The notes beneath the pieces were generated by a model. The model saw only the letters and a list, made by a program, of their open reading frames with translations, was not told where the DNA came from and did not search any database. Positions 35,627 through 43,760 of a DNA stretch of 64,000 nt are shown here, one piece after another. Position 1 is the stretch's first letter. Each line of letters starts with the position of its first letter. Location of the stretch: NCBI GenBank assembly GCA_003241055.1, contig QFOD01000001.1, forward strand, positions 422,783 through 486,782. Reading direction: 5' to 3'. The position numbers and the translations under genes were made by a program. This DNA is from Roseateles depolymerans (lineage in GTDB: Bacteria; Pseudomonadota; Gammaproteobacteria; Burkholderiales; Burkholderiaceae_C).

Positions 35627-38362
35627 TCAGGCCGTCGAGCCGCCGGGGGCGGATTGCCGGCCGTGCCAGTAGGCGGCGGCCTGCGTGCGGCTGTCCAGCC
35701 CCAGCTTGTTCAGGATGTTGGCGACGTGGCGTTTGACGGTGTGCGGGCTGAGGTCGAGATCGCGGGCGATCTGCTTGTTGCTGTGCCCGGCGGCCATCAG
35801 CACGATGACCTCGCGCTCGCGCTCGCTGAGGCCGGACAGGTCGGGTGCGCCCCGGGCCGCGTGAAGCCCTGGGGTCGGCAGAGGCTGGTCCCGCGACCAG
35901 GCCTTCAGGCGCGCGACCAACTCGGCCACACCGGGGCGGCCCAGCCAGTCCGGCGGCAGCGTGCCCAGCAGGCCCTCGCGCACCAGCGGGGGTTCGAGCA
36001 GCCAGGCGCCGATGGCATCGTCCTGCAGCATTTCCTCCCAGACCGGCTGCAATACGGCCCAGGCCTGCGCGGGCGATCGACGCTGCAGATGCAGCCAGGC
36101 CAGGCTGAGGCGCGGATCGCCGGTGAAGATGCTCAGACGCACCTGCTCGGCCAGGGCGACGGCATGCTGCAGCTGCTGCTCGGCGAGCGGCCAGCGGCCC
36201 TGCAGCAGTGCGAGCTGGCCGAGCATCAGCAGCCGCCCCTGTTCCACGAACGGCCATTCGGCCGGTGTGCGCGGCGGCGTCATCAGCGGCGCAAGCGCCT
36301 CCAGGGCCGTGCCATCCTGGGCCCACCAGTGCACTCTGGCCAGGGTCAGGTGGATGGAGCGGGTCCAGCTCGGTGCCAGGGCAGCCAGCGTGGGCTGCTG
36401 CACGATGCCCACCTCGAAGGCGGCGGCTTCGCGCGCGGTGGGCAGGTCGTCGCGCAGCAGCGCCATCAGCACGCGCAGCTGGCTGGCGTCCAGCCAGGTG
36501 GCGGGCAGGTGGCGCAGGCTGTCGCGCTGGGCCAGGTGGCGATCGGCCGCAGCAAGCAGTTGGGTGCGCTCGCCATGCCAGTACTCGGGCCAGCAGCTGG
36601 CGCCCATGACCGCCACCTGCCAGTGGGCCAGCGGCTGCTGGCGTGCGAGCGTGGCGCAGGCATCGCGCAGCCGGCGGTAGAGCGCCACGCAGCCGGGCGT
36701 GTCGACGAAGAAGCTGTTGAACAGGTCGTTGATGGCCGGAGTCAGCAGCTCGCCCCGCCCGTCGCGCAGGGCCTCCTCGACGCGCTCCACCAGCGTCCTC
36801 AGCATGTCGGGCAGGCCCTGCCAAGGGCCGGTCGAGCCCTGCTGCCAGCAATCGGCGCCGGCCACGGTGAGCGCGAGGCGGCGGTCGACCGGCAGGCCGG
36901 CGCACTGCTCGCGCAGCTGCTGTGCGGTGTGCAGCGCCCCCATGGAGTTGTGGGCCCGCGCGCGCATCACCAGCACGCCGTGCAGCCGCAGCAGGTCTTG
37001 GTTGCGTCCGCGCCGGCGGTAACCGGCCTCTGCCAGCAGGAAGTGCGATTCGGCCGAGGGGTAGTCGTAGCGCGCCCAGGCGCCGAGCGCCTGCAGCTCG
37101 GCCAGCTCGGGATGCTGTGCCGCCTGGTCGGCCGGCAGCTGGGCGATCCAGCGCTGCAGCGTCTGGTGCGCGCCTTCCGCGAGCAGGGCCTCGGCGCAGG
37201 TCAGCATGCGGGCGATCGCCGCCTCCCAACAGTGGGCGGCGAGCAGGTGCTGCACGGCGCGCGGGCCGTGGGTTTCGGCCAGCGCGGCGCGGTGGTGCAG
37301 CTCGGGCAGCAGCTGTGGCTGTTCGCGCGCCAGCTCGCTGCGCAGGAAGTCGCGGAACAGGTCGTGAAAGCGCAGCACCGGGACACGCTCGTCGAGCAGG
37401 TTCACGAACAGCTGGCGATGCTGTAGCGCTTCGAGCATGGCCAGGCTGTCGGTTTGACGCATAACCGCATCGCACAGCGCGGGGCTGAGCTCCGGCAGCA
37501 CGGCACAGTGCAGCGCGAAGCGGCGCAGCGCGGGCGGCAGCTCGTCCAGCACCTCTTGCGCAAAGTACTCGAACAGATGGCGCTGGGCCTGCGGGCCGAC
37601 GGCGGCGTCTCCGGGCGGCGCATCCCGCAGGTGGCCCAGCAGCAGCTGCAGCCCGGCGGGCCAGCCGCGGGTGCGCTCGATGGCCTGGGCCAGCCCTTCG
37701 GTGCTGAGCGTGGCGTCGCCGCGCAACGCGCACAGCCGCTGCAGATCGTCAGGCGCGAACTGCAGGTCCTGCGGCGTCAGCTCGGTCAGCTCGCCGCTGA
37801 CCCGCCAGCGCGCCAGCGACAGGCGCGGCGGCGTGCGGCTGCCCGCCAGCAGCAGGGCTTCGGGCGGCAGGCGGTCGATGAGGGTGTCCAGCAGCTGCAG
37901 CGCGTCGTCGTCGTCGATGTGATGCAGGTCGTCCAGCACGATGACGACGCGCTGCCCGGGGCGGCTGGCCAGGGCGTCCAGCAGCGGGGTCAGGGCGGCA
38001 CGCGCCGCCGGCCCGGCGTCGTGTAGCTCGGCCAGCAACGATTGCGGTGGCACCGGCCAGTCGAGCGACAGCGTCGCCAATGCGCCGAACAGCGAGGCGA
38101 ACAGGCGGTTGCTGTCGTTGTCATCGGTGTCCAGCGAGACCCAGGCCAGTTGCGCCCGGGCCGACGAGGACAGGGCATCTGCGAGCTGAACCAGTACCGT
38201 GGTCTTGCCGAAGCCCGCGGGCGCCTGCACCAGGAGCAGCCGGGCATCCTCGCTGCCGCGCAAGGCCCGCTGCAGCAGCTCGGGGCGCAGCAGCGTGTCG
38301 CGGCGCAGGCGCGGCGTGCGGAACTTGGTCTGCGGTGCGAAGGCCTGGGGCGCGAAGGACAT
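35627..38362 (-). CDS. MalT-type LuxR transcriptional regulator (STAND ATPase)
   Basis: 911 residues from ATG 38362; a GTG ten codons upstream is possible. The N-terminal NTPase domain has Walker A VQAPAGFGKTTVLVQLA and a Walker B-like VVIVLDDLHHIDD. The middle 500 residues are helical TPR-like repeats. The C-terminal LuxR helix-turn-helix is LSEREREVIVLMAAGHSNKQ and LSPHTVKRHVANILNKLGL. MalT-type proteins oligomerise on binding an inducer and activate nearby genes. The cytochrome c gene downstream is a candidate target. Confidence 0.9.
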   Translation of the reverse strand: MSFAPQAFAPQTKFRTPRLRRDTLLRPELLQRALRGSEDARLLLVQAPAGFGKTTVLVQLADALSSSARAQLAWVSLDTDDNDSNRLFASLFGALATLSLDWPVPPQSLLAELHDAGPAARAALTPLLDALASRPGQRVVIVLDDLHHIDDDDALQLLDTLIDRLPPEALLLAGSRTPPRLSLARWRVSGELTELTPQDLQFAPDDLQRLCALRGDATLSTEGLAQAIERTRGWPAGLQLLLGHLRDAPPGDAAVGPQAQRHLFEYFAQEVLDELPPALRRFALHCAVLPELSPALCDAVMRQTDSLAMLEALQHRQLFVNLLDERVPVLRFHDLFRDFLRSELAREQPQLLPELHHRAALAETHGPRAVQHLLAAHCWEAAIARMLTCAEALLAEGAHQTLQRWIAQLPADQAAQHPELAELQALGAWARYDYPSAESHFLLAEAGYRRRGRNQDLLRLHGVLVMRARAHNSMGALHTAQQLREQCAGLPVDRRLALTVAGADCWQQGSTGPWQGLPDMLRTLVERVEEALRDGRGELLTPAINDLFNSFFVDTPGCVALYRRLRDACATLARQQPLAHWQVAVMGASCWPEYWHGERTQLLAAADRHLAQRDSLRHLPATWLDASQLRVLMALLRDDLPTAREAAAFEVGIVQQPTLAALAPSWTRSIHLTLARVHWWAQDGTALEALAPLMTPPRTPAEWPFVEQGRLLMLGQLALLQGRWPLAEQQLQHAVALAEQVRLSIFTGDPRLSLAWLHLQRRSPAQAWAVLQPVWEEMLQDDAIGAWLLEPPLVREGLLGTLPPDWLGRPGVAELVARLKAWSRDQPLPTPGLHAARGAPDLSGLSEREREVIVLMAAGHSNKQIARDLDLSPHTVKRHVANILNKLGLDSRTQAAAYWHGRQSAPGGSTA

Positions 38363-38465
38363 GGCGTTGCGGGTGGGCGGGCCCGACGTCACGGCGATGC
38401 GCGGATTCTAGGAAGCGGCAAGACCTGGCTCATGCCGCTAGGGCGTGTCATCCCTACAAATGAGA

Positions 38466-38486
38466 AGGGCCCGCAACGCGGGCCCT
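38466..38486 (-). terminator. Terminator hairpin after fumA
   Basis: Perfect 9-bp stem AGGGCCCGC / GCGGGCCCT around a three-base loop, 21 bases after the fumA stop on the reverse strand, followed by TTCTCATTTG. The stem is strong but the T-run is broken. Confidence 0.7.
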
Positions 38487-38506
38487 GCAGGCGGGGTGGG
38501 GCGAGA

Positions 38507-40042
38507 TCAGCCGGCCACCACCGGAATGGTCTTGCCGGCCGCGATGCGGGCCGACCAGTCGGCCGGGCCGGTCTGGTGGGCGCTGGTGCCGCCGGCATCC
38601 ACGGCCACGGTGACGGGCATGTCCACCACGTCGAACTCGTAGATGGCTTCCATGCCCAGGTCGGCGAAGCCCACGACCTGGGCACCCTTGATCGCCTTGG
38701 ACACCAGGTAGGCCGCGCCGCCCACCGCCATCAGGTAGGCGCTCTTGTGCTTCTTGATGGACTCGATGGCGACCGGGCCGCGCTCGGCCTTGCCCACCAT
38801 CGCGATGAGGCCGGTCTTGGCCAGCATCATGTCGGTGAACTTGTCCATGCGGGTGGCCGTGGTGGGGCCGGCGGGGCCGACCACCTCGTCGCGCACCGGG
38901 TCCACCGGGCCCACGTAGTAGATGACGCGGTTGGTGAAGTCCACCGGCAGCGGCTCACCCTTGGCCAGCATGTCCTGGATGCGCTTGTGAGCGGCGTCGC
39001 GGCCGGTCAGCAGCTTGCCCGACAGCAGCAGCGTGTCGCCGGGCTTCCAGCTCGCGACCTCGGCCGGCGTCAGCGCGTTCAGGTCCACCTTCTTGCTCTT
39101 GTTGTAGTCGGGGGCCCATTTCACGTCGGGCCACAGGTCCAGGCTGGGCGGCTCGATGTAGCTGGGGCCGGAACCATCCAGCACGAAGTGTGCGTGGCGG
39201 GTGGCCGCGCAGTTGGGGATCATCGCGATGGGCTTGCTGGCGGCGTGGGTCGGGAAGGTCTTGATTTTCACGTCCAGCACGGTCGTCAGGCCGCCCAGGC
39301 CCTGGGCGCCTATGCCCAGTGCGTTGACCTTCTCGTACAGCTCGATGCGCAGTTCTTCGAGCTTGTTTTGCGGGCCGCGGGCCAGCAGCTCGTACATGTC
39401 AATGTCTTCCATCAGCGCCTGCTTGGCCAGCAGGGCCGCCTTCTCGGCCGTGCCGCCCACGCCGATGCCCAGCATGCCCGGCGGGCACCAGCCCGCACCC
39501 ATGGTCGGCACGGTCTTGAGCACCCAGTCGACGATGTCGTCGCTGGGGTTGAGCATGTAGACCTTGCTCTTGTTCTCGGAGCCGCCGCCCTTGGCCGCGA
39601 CGATCACGTCCACCGTGTTGCCCGGCACCAGTTCCATCTGCACGACGGCCGGCGTGTTGTCCTTGGTGTTCTTGCGGGCAAAGATGGGGTCGTCCAGCAC
39701 ACTGGCGCGCAGCTTGTTGTCGGGGTTCAGGTAGCCCTGGCGCACGCCTTCGTTGATGGCGTCCTCGATGGAGCCGCTGAAGCCTTCCCAGCGCACGTCC
39801 ATGCCGATCTTCAGGAACACGTTGACGATGCCGGTGTCCTGGCAGATGGGGCGACGACCCTCGGCGCACATCTTGGAGTTGGTCAGGATCTGCGCGATCG
39901 CATCCTTGGCCGCCGGGCTCTGCTCGCGCTCGTAGGCGCGGGCCAGATGCTGGATGTAGTCGGCGGGGTGGTAGTAGCTGATGTATTGCAGGGCGGCAGC
40001 AACGCTGTCGATCAGGTCTTGCTGGCGGATCGTGGTCGTCAT
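38507..40042 (-). CDS. fumA: Class I fumarate hydratase (iron-sulfur)
   Basis: 511 residues, matching two-domain class I fumarases. The three cysteines for the oxygen-sensitive [4Fe-4S] cluster are in RRPICQDTG, GAGWCPPGM and PNCAATRH. The C-terminal beta domain has TGRDAAHKRIQDML and GPTTATRMD. It interconverts fumarate and malate in the TCA cycle. The MarR-like gene is 86 bases upstream on the same strand, so they may be co-transcribed. A class II fumarase gene lies 1.6 kb away in the opposite direction. Confidence 0.95.
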   Translation of the reverse strand: MTTTIRQQDLIDSVAAALQYISYYHPADYIQHLARAYEREQSPAAKDAIAQILTNSKMCAEGRRPICQDTGIVNVFLKIGMDVRWEGFSGSIEDAINEGVRQGYLNPDNKLRASVLDDPIFARKNTKDNTPAVVQMELVPGNTVDVIVAAKGGGSENKSKVYMLNPSDDIVDWVLKTVPTMGAGWCPPGMLGIGVGGTAEKAALLAKQALMEDIDMYELLARGPQNKLEELRIELYEKVNALGIGAQGLGGLTTVLDVKIKTFPTHAASKPIAMIPNCAATRHAHFVLDGSGPSYIEPPSLDLWPDVKWAPDYNKSKKVDLNALTPAEVASWKPGDTLLLSGKLLTGRDAAHKRIQDMLAKGEPLPVDFTNRVIYYVGPVDPVRDEVVGPAGPTTATRMDKFTDMMLAKTGLIAMVGKAERGPVAIESIKKHKSAYLMAVGGAAYLVSKAIKGAQVVGFADLGMEAIYEFDVVDMPVTVAVDAGGTSAHQTGPADWSARIAAGKTIPVVAG

Positions 40043-40128
40043 GGCTATCGAGTTGGGATCGTGAACCTGCCGAAATTATCCCGCGGGCGGCTGATGGCGC
40101 TCTTACGGCACGGCAATGGCCCGACGCC

Positions 40129-40482
40129 TCAGCCCTTGGCCGCCTGGACCATGCAGGCCGACAGGCGTTCGAAATGCCGGATGGCAGCCTGGGTCAGCTC
40201 AATCTGCTTGCGCCGCGCGTCCTCGGTGTCGGCCAGTGCGATCCAGCCCTTGTCGCGCATCGACTTGAGGCGTGTATGGATGGTCTGCGCCGCGCCAAGT
40301 TCCTGCTTGCCCATCATGTCGCGCACCGACAGCCTTTCCTGGGCCTGCTGCGCCTTCGCCACGATGGACAGGATGCGCTCCTCCAGTGGGTCCAGTGCCG
40401 GCAGCGACGGCAGCCCCCGGATGGCGTCCGCCAGCTGGAGAAATCGCAGGTAGACATCGGCGGCAGCCTTCGACTGGGACAT
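40129..40482 (-). CDS. Small MarR-like winged-helix regulator
   Basis: 117 residues from ATG 40482 (MSQSKAAADVY). A single winged helix-turn-helix: RILSIVAKAQQAQERLSVRD, recognition part LGAAQTIHTRLKSMRDKGWI, and wing ADTEDARRKQIELTQAA. One cysteine, Cys110, near the C-terminus. It is shorter than usual MarR proteins (about 140). It sits directly upstream of fumA on the same strand and divergent from a membrane-protein gene, with an inverted repeat between. A near-identical repeat lies upstream of the 108-residue gene that precedes fumC. It is the likely regulator of these units. Confidence 0.8.
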   Translation of the reverse strand: MSQSKAAADVYLRFLQLADAIRGLPSLPALDPLEERILSIVAKAQQAQERLSVRDMMGKQELGAAQTIHTRLKSMRDKGWIALADTEDARRKQIELTQAAIRHFERLSACMVQAAKG

Positions 40483-40510
40483 GGCGAGAAACTCCGTGGC
40501 GCTGCGGGAC

Positions 40511-40539
40511 AATATCGATCCAGGTATTGGTTCGATGTT
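40511..40539. promoter_or_regulatory. Candidate MarR operator A (marR-fumA / membrane protein)
   Basis: Imperfect inverted repeat: arms AATATCGATCC and GGTTCGATGTT (9 of 11 complementary) around AGGTATT. It aligns without gaps to operator B at 41151-41179, with 20 of 29 positions identical. It lies 28 bases before the marR ATG and just before the divergent membrane-protein start. Confidence 0.65.
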
Positions 40540-40555
40540 ACTTCCCGACAAATCG

Positions 40556-41098
40556 ATGGAACGCTGGCGTTTGCAGGCCGCGATGGTGATGGCCACGATG
40601 GGGCTGTTCGTGGCCATGCTGGTGCTCAACGAATGGCTGTTCACATCGCTGGAATTCGCTCGCGGCATCAATTTCATCTATCTGCCGGGTGGCGTGCGCC
40701 TGCTGTCCACGCTGCTGTTCGCACAGGCCGGAGCCCTGGGACTGCTGCTGGTGTCCTGGCTGGTCTGCTTTCTGTATTTCTTCCCGGATGATGTCGTACG
40801 CTCATTCATGGGCGGTGTTCTCGCCGCGGCCGCGCCCTATGGGGTCTACCTGCTGGCGCAGCGCCGCTACGGCATCGGTAGTTCGTTGGCCAATCTGACG
40901 CCCAGGCGCCTGCTGCTGCTGAGCGTGGCGTATTCGTTGGCCAGCCCGGCGCTTCATCACCTATGGTTCGTCGCGCATGGCGATGCCGCCAGTCTCCGGA
41001 GCTTTGCGGCGATGGCGATCGGCGACCTGAGCGGAACGCTGATCGTGCTCTACCTCGTCAAGGGGCTGTTGTCCATGTGGCCGACGAAAAAGACCTGA
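40556..41098 (+). CDS. Polytopic membrane protein of unknown function
   Basis: 180 residues from ATG 40556. Earlier in-frame ATGs at 40481 and 40535 lie on the marR start and inside operator A. About five transmembrane helices: MGLFVAMLVLNEWLFTS, LLSTLLFAQAGALGLLLVSW, GGVLAAAAPYGVYLLAQ, LLLLSVAYSLASPALHHL and GDLSGTLIVLYLVKGLL. Its early helices and the motif IYLPGGVRLL resemble MASE1-type membrane sensor modules, but no output domain follows. Divergent from marR, so probably under its control. Confidence 0.65.
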   Translation: MERWRLQAAMVMATMGLFVAMLVLNEWLFTSLEFARGINFIYLPGGVRLLSTLLFAQAGALGLLLVSWLVCFLYFFPDDVVRSFMGGVLAAAAPYGVYLLAQRRYGIGSSLANLTPRRLLLLSVAYSLASPALHHLWFVAHGDAASLRSFAAMAIGDLSGTLIVLYLVKGLLSMWPTKKT

Positions 41099-41150
41099 AG
41101 GGCTGTGTTGCTCAGGGTTGACGCTGGATGGGCGCGGGTAGTCTGGCGAC

Positions 41151-41179
41151 ATAATTGATCTACATATTGGATCAATATT
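41151..41179. promoter_or_regulatory. Candidate MarR operator B (upstream of the 108-residue gene and fumC)
   Basis: Perfect arms ATTGATC and GATCAAT around a nine-base spacer TACATATTG, with partial extension outside. It matches operator A at 20 of 29 positions. A -10-like CATAAT overlaps its left edge, so binding would block transcription. It ends 6 bases before the ATG at 41186, leaving no room for a ribosome-binding site. Confidence 0.65.
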
Positions 41180-41185
41180 CGAGTC

Positions 41186-41512
41186 ATGGAACTTGGACCG
41201 CCGTGGCGTCAGGATGATGCAGCCCCGTCCATCCGGCTGGGGAGCCTGCTGATCACGCACAACTGCCGCCGTTCTCTGGATGCCGCCGACATCAATCCGC
41301 TGCACTACCTGATGACGCATTGCAGCGGGCACGCGCTGATTCCAGCCATCGATGGCGCTGCGCATCTGCGGGTGTCGCGCTTCGACCTGGAGGGCGGCGA
41401 GGAGCTTTTCATCGTCTCGGATGCCGCGCTGGAGCAAACGACCCTGATGCTGGCAGGCGACTGGAGCGCGCTCGGTGCAGCGCTGGCCCGGGCCGCCGAC
41501 CTGCGGGGTTAG
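41186..41512 (+). CDS. Unknown 108-residue protein upstream of fumC
   Basis: 108 residues, no signal peptide or membrane helix. Features: a THNCRRSLD segment, NPLHYLMTHCSG, SRFDLEGGEELFIVSD, and a helical end ALGAALARAADL. It has two Cys and several His but no motif I recognise. It lacks a visible ribosome-binding site and begins immediately after operator B, so it may be leaderless. fumC starts 99 bases downstream in the same direction and could be co-transcribed. Confidence 0.6.
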   Translation: MELGPPWRQDDAAPSIRLGSLLITHNCRRSLDAADINPLHYLMTHCSGHALIPAIDGAAHLRVSRFDLEGGEELFIVSDAALEQTTLMLAGDWSALGAALARAADLRG

Positions 41513-41611
41513 ATGCGGGCGTCTGCTCGGCGTGGCCGGCCGCAGTGACCCCGGCTGCGGCGGTGTCTTTGCCGCGCACTATGCTGGCCGCCCCTGAGTT
41601 CACCGGACCTG

Positions 41612-43000
41612 ATGATGAGCACCCGTATCGAGAAGGACACCTTTGGCCCCATTGACGTTCCTGCCGAGCGGCTGTGGGGTGCGCAGACGCAGCGTTCGCT
41701 GCAGAACTTCGACATCTCGGGTGAGCGCCAGTCGGCCGAACTGATCCGTGCGCTGGCCCAGGTGAAGCGCGCGTCGGCCGTGGTCAACCAGGCGCTGGGC
41801 CTGCAGGATGCGGCCAAGACCCAGGCCATCGTCGCGGCGGCCGACGAGGTCATCGCCGGTCAGCATCCGGGTGAGTTTCCGCTGGTGGTCTGGCAGACCG
41901 GCTCGGGCACGCAGACCAATATGAACGTCAACGAGGTGCTGGCCAACCGCGCCAGCGAGCTGCTGGGTGGCCAGCGCGGCGAGGGGCGGCTGGTGCACCC
42001 CAACGACGACGTGAACCGCAGCCAGAGCAGCAACGACGTGTTCCCCACCGCCATGCATGTGGCGGCCGTCACCGCGCTGGTCGGCCGCCTACTGCCCTCG
42101 CTGCGGGCGCTGCAGGCCACGCTGCAGGCCAAGGCGGAGGCCTTCGACCACATTGTGAAGATTGGCCGCACCCACCTGCAGGATGCGACGCCGTTGACGC
42201 TGGGCCAGGAGATTTCGGGCTGGGTGGCGCAACTGGCCCATGGCGAGCGCCATGTGCTGGCGGCGCTGCCGCACCTGCACGAGTTGGCGCTGGGCGGTAC
42301 GGCGGTGGGGACAGGTCTGAACGCCCCCAAGGGCTATGCCGAGGCGGTGGCGGCCGAGCTGGCGCGGCTAACCGGCCATGCCTTCGTCACAGCACCCAAC
42401 AAGTTCGAGGCCATGGCCTCGGTGGATGGTCTGGTGCATGCGCATGGCGCGCTGAAGACGCTGGCTGCCAGCATGACGAAGATCGCCAACGACGTGCGCT
42501 GGCTGGCCAGCGGCCCGCGCAGCGGCATCGGCGAGATCAGCATTCCTGAGAACGAGCCGGGCTCGTCCATCATGCCGGGCAAGGTCAACCCCACGCAGAG
42601 CGAGGCGGTCACCATGCTGGCCGCTCAGGTGATGGGCAATGACGTGGCGATCAACATCGGCGGCGCGTCGGGCAACTTTGAGCTCAACGTGTTCCGGCCC
42701 ATGGTCATCCACAACTTCCTGCAGAGCGTGCGCCTGCTGGCGGATGGCATGAAGAGCTTCAACGAGCACTGCGCGGTGGGCCTGCAGCCCAACGAGGCGC
42801 GCATCACCGAGCTGGTGGATCGCTCGCTGATGCTGGTGACCGCGCTGAACCCCCATATCGGCTACGACAAGGCGGCGCAGATCGCGAAGAAGGCGCACAA
42901 GGATGGCAGCAGCCTGCGCGAGGCCGCGCTGGCGCTGGGTCACGTCACGGCCGAGCAGTTCGACGCCTGGGTGGTGCCGGCCCAGATGGTGGGCCGCTGA
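41612..43000 (+). CDS. fumC: Class II fumarate hydratase
   Basis: 462 residues. Aspartase/fumarase superfamily: VNRSQSSNDVFPTA, KIGRTHLQDATPLTLGQE, and the superfamily signature GSSIMPGKVNPTQSE with its catalytic serine. Iron-free and oxygen-stable, unlike the class I enzyme at 38507. Homotetramer, TCA cycle. The start is ATG 41612 or the next ATG at 41615. A stem-loop follows the stop. Confidence 0.95.
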   Translation: MMSTRIEKDTFGPIDVPAERLWGAQTQRSLQNFDISGERQSAELIRALAQVKRASAVVNQALGLQDAAKTQAIVAAADEVIAGQHPGEFPLVVWQTGSGTQTNMNVNEVLANRASELLGGQRGEGRLVHPNDDVNRSQSSNDVFPTAMHVAAVTALVGRLLPSLRALQATLQAKAEAFDHIVKIGRTHLQDATPLTLGQEISGWVAQLAHGERHVLAALPHLHELALGGTAVGTGLNAPKGYAEAVAAELARLTGHAFVTAPNKFEAMASVDGLVHAHGALKTLAASMTKIANDVRWLASGPRSGIGEISIPENEPGSSIMPGKVNPTQSEAVTMLAAQVMGNDVAINIGGASGNFELNVFRPMVIHNFLQSVRLLADGMKSFNEHCAVGLQPNEARITELVDRSLMLVTALNPHIGYDKAAQIAKKAHKDGSSLREAALALGHVTAEQFDAWVVPAQMVGR

Positions 43001-43004
43001 GCCT

Positions 43005-43036
43005 GCCGGCACCCCGGGCTTGCCCGGGATGCCGGC
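43005..43036. terminator. Bidirectional hairpin between convergent fumC and yqhA
   Basis: Two stacked stems, GCCGGCA/TGCCGGC outside and CCCGGGC/GCCCGGG inside with a TT loop, fill the 40-base gap between the two stop codons. No T-run, but the stem is very stable. Confidence 0.7.
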
Positions 43037-43040
43037 GCGA

Positions 43041-43634
43041 TCAGTGGTGGCTGCCGTGCTTCTCGGGGTGGGGCAGCAGGCGGTCCGACAGCGCGATCGC
43101 CATGGCCGAGAACAGGAAGGCCATGTGGATGATGGTCTGCCACATCAGGATCTTCTCGTCATACGCCGCGGCGTTGATGAAGGTCTTGAGCAGGTGGATG
43201 GAGCTGATGCCGATGATGGCCGTGCCCAGCTTGACCTTGAGCACCGACGCGTTCACATGGCTCAGCCACTCGGGCTGGTCGGGGTGGCCTTCGAGATCCA
43301 TGCGTGACACAAAGGTCTCGTAGCCGCCCACGATCACCATGATCAGCAGGTTGGAGATCATCACCACGTCGATCAGGCCCAGCACCACCAGCATCAGGAT
43401 GGTCTCGTTGAGCTTGTCGGGCACGGCGTCGGTCTTGTAGCCGATGCTGTGCACCAGCAGCTCCAGCGCATGGCTGTCGCCGAACACGGCCTCGATCAGG
43501 TGGACCAGCTCGGTCCAGAACTGCCAGACATAGACCGCCTGGGCCACGATCAGTCCGATATAGAGCGGCAGCTGCAGCCAGCGGCTCGCGAAGATCAGGC
43601 GGGGAAGGGGGCGCAGTTGGGGGTCGTTGGCCAT
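43041..43634 (-). CDS. yqhA: YqhA/UPF0114 family membrane protein
   Basis: 197 residues, three or four transmembrane helices. Family motifs: LIFASRWLQLPLYIGLIVAQ at the N-terminus, VMISNLLIMVIVGGYETFVSR centrally, and VKLGTAIIGISSIHLLKTFI. UPF0114 proteins occur widely in proteobacteria; their function is not established. It ends against the fumC hairpin; acs starts divergently about 125 bases upstream of its start. Confidence 0.9.
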   Translation of the reverse strand: MANDPQLRPLPRLIFASRWLQLPLYIGLIVAQAVYVWQFWTELVHLIEAVFGDSHALELLVHSIGYKTDAVPDKLNETILMLVVLGLIDVVMISNLLIMVIVGGYETFVSRMDLEGHPDQPEWLSHVNASVLKVKLGTAIIGISSIHLLKTFINAAAYDEKILMWQTIIHMAFLFSAMAIALSDRLLPHPEKHGSHH

Positions 43635-43760
43635 TGGGGCGGTCTTCAGTACAGCAGTGAGGGGCAGCCGAAATTCTAGGCGGCATGACCTGGAACGTCG
43701 TCAGGGCTTCGTCAGTCGCTCGCCGCACAGTCCGGAGCAAGTTATTCCTGGAGACATGCG

